From assembly GCF_021730395.1 (NCBI RefSeq), contig NC_069363.1:55175001-55239000 (forward strand): DNA of 64,000 nucleotides, in the 5' to 3' direction. The position numbers and the translations under genes were made by a program. This document shows, one piece after another, positions 58,601 to 64,000 of the stretch (position 1 is the first letter of the stretch; each line of letters opens with the position of its first letter). Below the pieces are notes generated by a model. The model had not been told where the DNA came from and searched no databases. It was given only the letters and a program-made list of their open reading frames with translations. This DNA is from Mercenaria mercenaria. Its lineage: Eukaryota > Mollusca > Bivalvia > Venerida > Veneridae.

Positions 58601-61600
58601 CCCCAAAATTGATAGGGGTCATCTACTCTGCATGTCCAATCATCCTGTAAAGTTTCAACATTGTGGGTCAAGTAGTACTCAAGTTATTGATTGGAAATGG
58701 TTTTCCATGTTCAGGCCCCTGTGACCTTGACCTTTAACAGAGTGACCCTAAAATCAATAGGATTCATCTACTCTGCGTGACCAATCATCCTATGAAGTTT
58801 CAACATTTTGGGTCAAGTGGTTCTCAAGTTACTAACCAGAAATGGTTTTCCATGTTCGGGCCCCTGTGACCTTGACCTTTGATGGAGTGGCTCCAAAAAC
58901 AATCGGGGTCGACTACTCCATAAGCCCTGCCACCATGAAGTTTGAAGGTTCTAGGTCAAATGGTTCTCTAGTTACTGATTGGAAATGAAGTGTGGGGTAC
59001 GGACTGACGGATGGACAGGGCAAAAACAATATGTCTCCCGAGAGACATAATTAGGCTTGCCCAATACTTGAAGAAAGAATGATTAACTAAGCAATTAGCC
59101 AACAAGATCAAAACTACTGTGTCAAATACTGCAACTTTATTTGAATCATTTAAAATTTACACAACAACAAACATTTGGCCTTCCGTCAAGTAAATCCTCT
59201 CTTAAAGACATTTTAGTCAGTTTGATCAAGATTGGCTAAATACAGCTATTTCAGAAACTACTAGAATTTTATCCATTAAAATGCATCTAGCGATCAAGTG
59301 TGCATAAAAATCAAATTTAAAATAAATTCAATCAAATCCTCTTTAATACCCAGACTTCTTTATTTCCTAAACCTTACTGGTTAGCTGTCATGTAGCAAAG
59401 ACTACTAATTACTTTGGTTATAAAAGAGAACACTACAAGACTGTTCTTGAATTTAATATGGAACAGTGGTTGGCAAAGATGGTCTCTCATAAACATTGTT
59501 CCAAATATGGAAGCATGTGTGATTAAGACTAGGAGGCATGCGAATGTGGAAAACTGTAGAGTGGAGTGTTGTATGTTATGTTGTACAAACTTGGTATGGA
59601 AAACTTAATTTGCTTCAATCAATATTTGGTGGCAGTAGATGAGAGTAAAACTGGGAAAAGACTGGTCAGTGTAGCAGGAAAGGTTTCTGCACAAAAGGTA
59701 ACACTTTGCAAAGGCAGAATAAGCACTACCCTAAAGCAACACAAAATGGTACCTTTGACAGCTGCTCAGTCTCCTGTAACCGAACTTGTTCAGAACTTAC
59801 TTCCTGTTCAGTACTGGTTTTCTGGCCAGCTGCTGCAGGCTGCTCATCAAAGACTGGCAAAGGAACAAATGCTGGGAACCAGCCTGGTGCAGAGACTGGT
59901 ACTCCATTATTTTGAAAATTAACCATTGATGAAGAAGTTGCCAATGGAACCAAAGGCTGATATGCATGATTTACAGCCATGCTTGAATTTACAAACATAG
60001 GAGGCATTGATGAAAAAACATTCACTGGAATGTTAAATGGTGGATTAGTAAATAACACCCTTGGAAGTCCATCACTTTCAGGGTTGCCTGAACTAACAAA
60101 TACCTGAGGGGATCCTTCATAGTATTGATTCCTGAACGGTGGACGATTTCGATGCCCGGTAGGGGATGATGGGTAATTGATGCTATCTCCCTGCTGCATG
60201 GCGTTTTGCTGCGATCTGAGATCATAGTTCTGGTTCACAAAATATTGTGGACCATTTCTGTTACGATTCTGACCTTGACCTTGATTATGGAATCTTTGAC
60301 TAGAATTATCATTGTGGTTGTCAGGATAATATTGCTGATTTTGTTGATTTCGGTATCCTTGCTGTCTATACCCTGAATGTCCTTGCGCAGTATGAGTCCT
60401 TGGTGAATTGCTTTGAGGTCGCCGGTTTGAGCCATAGTGCTGCTGGAAGTCACGATGAGGTGATCGAGGACCTTGATAATTCCCGTTGTAGCGGTCTGGT
60501 ACAGGTATATTTAGTAAAGGTCGCATCTGTATCTGAATAGGCAAATTTGGAAATATTTCAAGCCAAATCACACAAAAAAGCACTCTATCACTGTTTAAGA
60601 CACTGACATATATAACTCAAACACTTGTTATCTTAAATTACTATGTTGAAGATGTATTAAGTTAACAGCCTACAATAGGCTGTTAAATGAATGCACAAAT
60701 TCATTATGTCATCAGAGCATGTAAGCTTTTTTAAACCTTTTCACACAAATCATTTGATAAAGAGAATAAGTATGGAAAATAATACTACTGCAATCTGTGT
60801 ATTAAACAGAAAACTTCTATAAAAGCAATATCAGAAAGGTAACAAGAACTGTCCATAAGAAAGCTAGTGCTCGACTCTAGGAATTGTTGTCCTAGAAGCA
60901 GAAATATTACCCTAAATGTTACAATATCTATAGAGTTTCAATCCAGTATCTGCATTAGTTTTGGAGGTTGTAACTTGCATGCAAAACTTTTTACAGAAAT
61001 TTTTAAGTTCAAAAGTTGACATAATTTTGCAAAATATATGACAAAGTTATGGGACTTAATGCTTTGATCCAAAGAAATGTGTGAAGTTTGAATTCAATAT
61101 TTGTATTAGTTTTTAGATAGTAAATTGTATGCAAAACTTTAACCTTTACCCTGCTAAATTTTTAAAATGGACTGGTCTATCATTCAATTTGGACAGTACC
61201 ATTTATCATCTGAAAAGGTTTTCATTGAAAATTTACTGACTGAATAGCGAACAGTGCAACCAAGATCAGCTTGCCTGGATGTGCATGCTGATCTTGGTCT
61301 GCATTGGTCGCAATGGCAGAATCACTTGCTGTCAGCAAGCTTAGGGTTAACTAGGATTTTCTAAGTCCAAAAGGGGGCATAATTTGGCCAAAATAAATGT
61401 CAGAGTTATGGAACTTGAAGCTATCACCTAGTTTTATAACCCCGAAGACACAAGTGAAGTTTCAAACTAATATCTGCATTAGTGTTGGAGAAACTTGAAC
61501 CAGGATTTTTTTTAGTCTAAAAGGGGACATAATTTGGCCAAAATAGGTGTCAGAGTTATGGGACTTGATCCTGTGAGGTTGGTTATTGACCTAGAAAAAG

Positions 61601-64000
61601 AAAAACTAGAATGTGTCTGTAGGACACAGGGTGTGCCCCCCACTGGTACATTTGTCACAAATAAGGGGCAATGATTCAAATGTTTGCAGTCTTAATGGGG
61701 TATAGCCTCAAAAAACATTTTATGAAAAGGATTCATTATTCTAGGCCCTATACTTTTTGAGCTATGAGCATCAAAACAAAAAAATCCACTATTTTGGCTA
61801 TTTCAAGGGCCATAACTCTGTAATAAGAGCTAAGATTCTCAAGAAGAATGCCAAGTGTGCAAGGTCACATGACAATAAAGACTCCAGCAAGGATTCCTGA
61901 ATTTACGTCTAATACTTTTTGAGCTAGGCACATAATTAGGTGAAAAAGTGCATTTTCTAACTATATCAGGGGCCATAACTTTAAAAATAGAGGGTGGAGC
62001 CAGCCAAAAATTAGAGGTGTGCAAGTTTATATCATGAGAAAGACTTATGCAAGTTTTCAACCATTTATATTAAATACTTTTTGAGCTACGTGCGTCACAA
62101 GGTAAAAATGTGCATTTTTTACTATTTCAGGGGTCATAACTCTAAAAATTTGGGGTTCATATCATGATTAAGACTCATGCAAGGTTTCATGAATCTATAT
62201 CAAATACTTTTTGAGCTAGGCATGTCACAAGGTGAAAATGTGCATTTTTAACAATTTCAGGGGCCATAACTCTGAAAATAGGGGACGGACCCAAATGAAA
62301 AATAGGAGGTGCGCAAGTTCATATCATGATTAAGACTCATGCAAGGTTTCATGAATCTATATCAAATACTTTTTGAGCTAGGCGTGTCACAAGGTGAAAA
62401 TGTGCATTTTTGACTATTTCAGGGGCCATAACTCTGAAAATAGGGGGCGGGACCAGACGAAAAATAGGAGGTGCGCAAGTTCATATCATGATAAAGACTC
62501 ATGCAAGGTTTCGTCAATTTATATCAAATACTTTTCGACCTAGGCGCGTCACGAACTTCGGACGGACGGAAGGACGGACAAGACCAAATCTATATGCCCC
62601 CACAGAGTATGATGTCGATTTTTCTATTATTTGACATAGTGACCCAGTTTTTGAGCTCATGTGACCCAGTTTTGAACTTGACCTAGATATTATCAAGATA
62701 AAAATTCTGACCAATTTTCATGAAGATCCATTGAAAAATATGGCCTCTAGAGAGGTCACAAGGTTTTTCTATTATTTGACCTAATGACCTAATTTTTGAA
62801 GGCACGTGACCCAGTTTTGAACTTGACCTAGATATCATCAAGGTGAACATTCTCATCAATTTTCATGAAGATCTCATGAAAAATATGGCCTCTACAGAGG
62901 TCACAAGGTTTTTCTATTTTTAGACCTACTGACCTAGTTTTTGACCGCACATGACCCAGTTTCAAACTTGACCTAGATATCATCAAGGTTAACATTCTGA
63001 TCAAGTTTCATGAAGATCCATTGAAAAATATGGCCTCTAGAGAGGTTAAAAGGTTTTCCTATTTTTAGACCTAATGACCTAGTTTTTGATGGCACGTGAC
63101 TCAGTTTCGAACCTGACCTAGATATCATCAAGATGAACATTCTAACCAACTTTCATACAGATCCCATGAAAAATATGGCCTCTAGAGAGGTCACAAGGTT
63201 TTTCTATTTGACCTAATGACCTAGTTTTTGATGGCACGTGACCCAGTTTCGAACTTGAACTAGATATCATCAAGATGAACATCCTGACCAATTTTCATGA
63301 AGATCCATTGAAAAGTATGGCCTCTAGAGAGGTCACAAGGTTTTTCTATTTTTAGAACTACTGACCTAATTTTTGACCGCAGGTGACCCAGTTTTAAACT
63401 TGATCTAGATACCATCAAAGTGAACATTCTGACCAATTTTCATGAAGATCCATTGAAAAATATGGCCTCTAGAGAGGTCACAAGGTTTCTCTATTTTTAG
63501 ACCTACTGACCTAGTTTTGGAACGCACATGACCCAGTTTCGAACTTAACCTAGATATCATCAAGATGAACATTCTGACCAACTTTCATAAAGATCCCATG
63601 AAAAATGTGACCTCTAAAGTGGTCACAAGCAGAAGTTTACGCAAGGACGCCGCGCGATCACAAAAGCTCACCTTGTCACTTTGTGACAGGTGAGCTAAAA
63701 AAGTTTCAAAGCTATATGCCTTTAAATAATAGTTGTATGTACTTGCATGCCAAACTTTGAAAATCAAGATGTGATGCAGATGACGACGCCAGGGTGAGCA
63801 GAACAGCTCGGACTATTCAAAGAATAGTTGAGCTAAAAAGTCAACCTATTTGCATTTAACATACAATGCTAATACTATTCACACTGATGGAAACAGTCTT
63901 ACTGAATCTGGAGACTGACTTGGCTGCGAGTTTTGTCTCTTGTAAAATTGTTGATGACCTTGACCTCTTACAGGACTACCTCCATTTACTGGGTCTGACA
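52621..64000 (-). CDS. Unidentified Q/N/R/P-rich protein, 3' part of gene
   Basis: Four exons in transcription order: 63903 to beyond 64000, 59753-60532, 54052-54121, 52621-52661. Phases agree (0, 0, 1), giving about 328 residues ending VTVKNEYYSNKD then TAA. The first half of the big exon is low-complexity and strongly charged/polar (DFQQHYGSNRRPQSNSPRT, GQGQNRNRNGPQYF). The second half is proline/hydrophobic (NPPFNIPVNVFSSMPPMF, APGWFPAFVPLPVF), then an acidic, Q/E-rich stretch and a Ser/Lys tail. I recognise no catalytic domain. The composition suggests a disordered C-terminal region of an RNA-associated protein, but that is inference. The upstream, possibly structured part lies right of the window. 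Introns are packed with dispersed elements. Confidence 0.75.
52759..52886. repeat. 128-nt imperfect hairpin in intron
   Basis: Left arm from GTGTTTACA (52759) and right arm ending TGTAAACAC (52886) pair over about 46 nt with scattered mismatches, including AGAAATAT/ATATTTCT and CACCTGC/GCAGGTG. The loop side pairs further (TGGGCA/TGCCCA). It may be a tiny MITE or a structured intronic RNA. Confidence 0.6.
53605..53782. mobile_element. MITE (TTAACCC family), near-complete copy
   Basis: TTAACCCTTACCCTGCTAAA at the left and ATGAGGGTTAA at the right are inverted ends. The interior has TCAATTTGGACAGTACCATT and CTGACTGAATGGCGAAC. It lies in the last intron of the Q/N/R-rich gene. Confidence 0.75.
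54548..54725. mobile_element. Palindromic MITE (GAGCC family), deleted copy 2
   Basis: Same ends as 51861-52095 (GAGCCGCGCCATGGGAAAAC, TCATGGCACGGCTC). The right arm has lost about 50 bp, so it can no longer fold end to end. Confidence 0.85.
54726..55588 (-). other. Intron, no recognised element
   Basis: AT-rich sequence inside the Q/N/R-rich gene; no coding or repeat signal. Confidence 0.5.
55590..56787 (+). mobile_element. Dispersed element (~175-bp core, CATCTGATTTTTT family), full copy 2
   Basis: Left end AACAAGAGCACCGCCTTGCG-GGTGCTGACGCTC forms a hairpin and is followed by GCTCATCTGATTTTTT. The right end AAAAAATCAGATGAGC is its exact 16-bp inverted match. Six ~175-bp units and an ACGCCGACGCCGACGCCGAC patch lie between. 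It defines the ends of the family whose 6876-7650 copy has lost its left tip. Confidence 0.85.
56799..59052 (+). mobile_element. Dispersed element (TGTCTCCCCC family), long copy 2
   Basis: Left hairpin GCTTTTGTAGAAAAGC, then ATGTCTCCCCCA. About fifteen units of 130-145 bp carry TGTGACCTTGACCTTTAACA, AATCAATAGGGGTCATCTAC and GAAGTTTCAACATTCTGGGT. The right end is ACTGACGGATGGACAGGGC and the hairpin TGTCTC-CCGA-GAGACA. It is at least three times longer than copy 1 by core expansion. Part of the core (58020-58530) looks like a recent internal duplication. Confidence 0.85.
60533..61608 (-). other. Intron with left part of an older dispersed element
   Basis: 60533-60930 shows nothing. From about 60930 there are diverged units with AAGTCCAAAAGGGGGCATAA, TTTGGCCAAAATA and GTCAGAGTTATGG. 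They break off at CCTAGAAAAAGAAAAA (about 61603), and what seems to be the rest of that family resumes at about 63700. Confidence 0.6.
61139..61350. mobile_element. MITE (TTAACCC family), complete copy inserted in older repeat
   Basis: Ends TTAACCTTTACCCTGCTAAA and AAGCTTAGGGTTAA. The interior contains AGCGAACAGTGCAACCAAGA and the dyad AAGATCAGC...GCTGATCTTG. It lies within the diverged element described for this intron. Confidence 0.75.
61606..62607 (+). mobile_element. Dispersed element (~165-bp core, GTGTCTGTAGGACAC family)
   Basis: Left end GTGTCTGTAGGACACAGGG with GTGTGCCCCCCAC. Units carry TACTTTTTGAGCTAGGC and TCAGGGGCCATAACTCT. Right end GGACGGACGGAAGGACGGAC, then TATATGCCCCCACAG. 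It abuts the next element without a gap. Confidence 0.75.
62608..63698 (+). mobile_element. AGGTCA-core dispersed element (CACGTG family), left end missing
   Basis: Begins abruptly at GAGTATGATGTCG, a sequence found about 60 bp inside the complete copy at 23498-26566 (near 26487-26503). Eight ~140-bp units follow with AGAGAGGTCACAAGGTTTTT, GGCACGTGACCCAG and GACCTAGATATCATC. Right end GACGCCGCGCGATCACAAAA, then the hairpin CTCACC-TTGTCACTTTGTGACA-GGTGAG. Confidence 0.82.
63700..63838 (+). mobile_element. Right end of an interrupted older dispersed element
   Basis: AAGTTTCAAAGCTATATGCC, GATGACGACGCCAGGGTGAG and a hairpin-like CTATTCAAAGAATAG followed by TTGAGCTAAAA. It looks like the 3' tail of the family whose core stops at about 61603. 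Confidence 0.55.

Noticed and set aside
59566-59922. 118-residue plus-strand ORF opposite the Q/N/R-rich exon
   Set aside because: It is an antisense shadow of the minus-strand exon 59753-60532, which has matching splice sites and phases.
62514-62714. ORF shared with 26400-26582 ([20 protein letters not shown])
   Set aside because: Both come from the same element core; similarity at DNA level explains the shared peptide.

Overview
The window is eukaryotic nuclear DNA, AT-rich, with small exons in long introns and GT-AG splice sites. Most of it is repeats. The repeat families (dispersed elements with AGGTCA-rich tandem cores, a tRNA-headed SINE with a CAAA-repeat tail, GAGCC palindromic MITEs) are ones I associate with marine bivalves, so a heterodont (venerid-like) clam is the best guess. 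I found no bacterial operons, no CRISPR array and no retroviral genes. Gene calls rest on exon-by-exon reading of family motifs with matching intron phases. No search or transcript data were available.

Layout. 1-4048: a satellite of 41/46-bp units abutting an exon of glutaryl-CoA dehydrogenase. 4049-15937: seven minus-strand GCDH exons, with the gene's 3' part beyond the left edge. 15938-16067: a 130-bp head-to-head spacer. 16068-31207: all thirteen exons of the cytosolic phenylalanyl-tRNA synthetase alpha subunit (FARSA), plus strand. 31208-38434: repeat-rich intergenic DNA. 38435-40064: a two-exon galactose 3-O-sulfotransferase family gene, plus strand. About 40571-44660: two related 38-bp satellites. 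44696-52350: dispersed elements, a TA-flanked DNA element and a palindromic MITE. 52621-64000: the 3' part of an unidentified minus-strand gene encoding a Q/N/R-rich protein.

The genes are household functions (lysine/tryptophan catabolism in mitochondria, cytosolic translation, Golgi glycan sulfation) with no common pathway. GCDH and FARSA start codons lie only 130 bp apart, so they probably share a bidirectional promoter with ETS-like, E-box and YY1-like sites.

The most striking observation is that the 4-kb satellite repeats the GCDH exon 7 end together with its 5' splice site. About ninety copies of a GTAAGT donor therefore lie in the intron directly downstream of the real one. A second theme is dispersed elements whose tandem cores carry AGGTCA direct repeats matching nuclear-receptor RevDR2-type sites.
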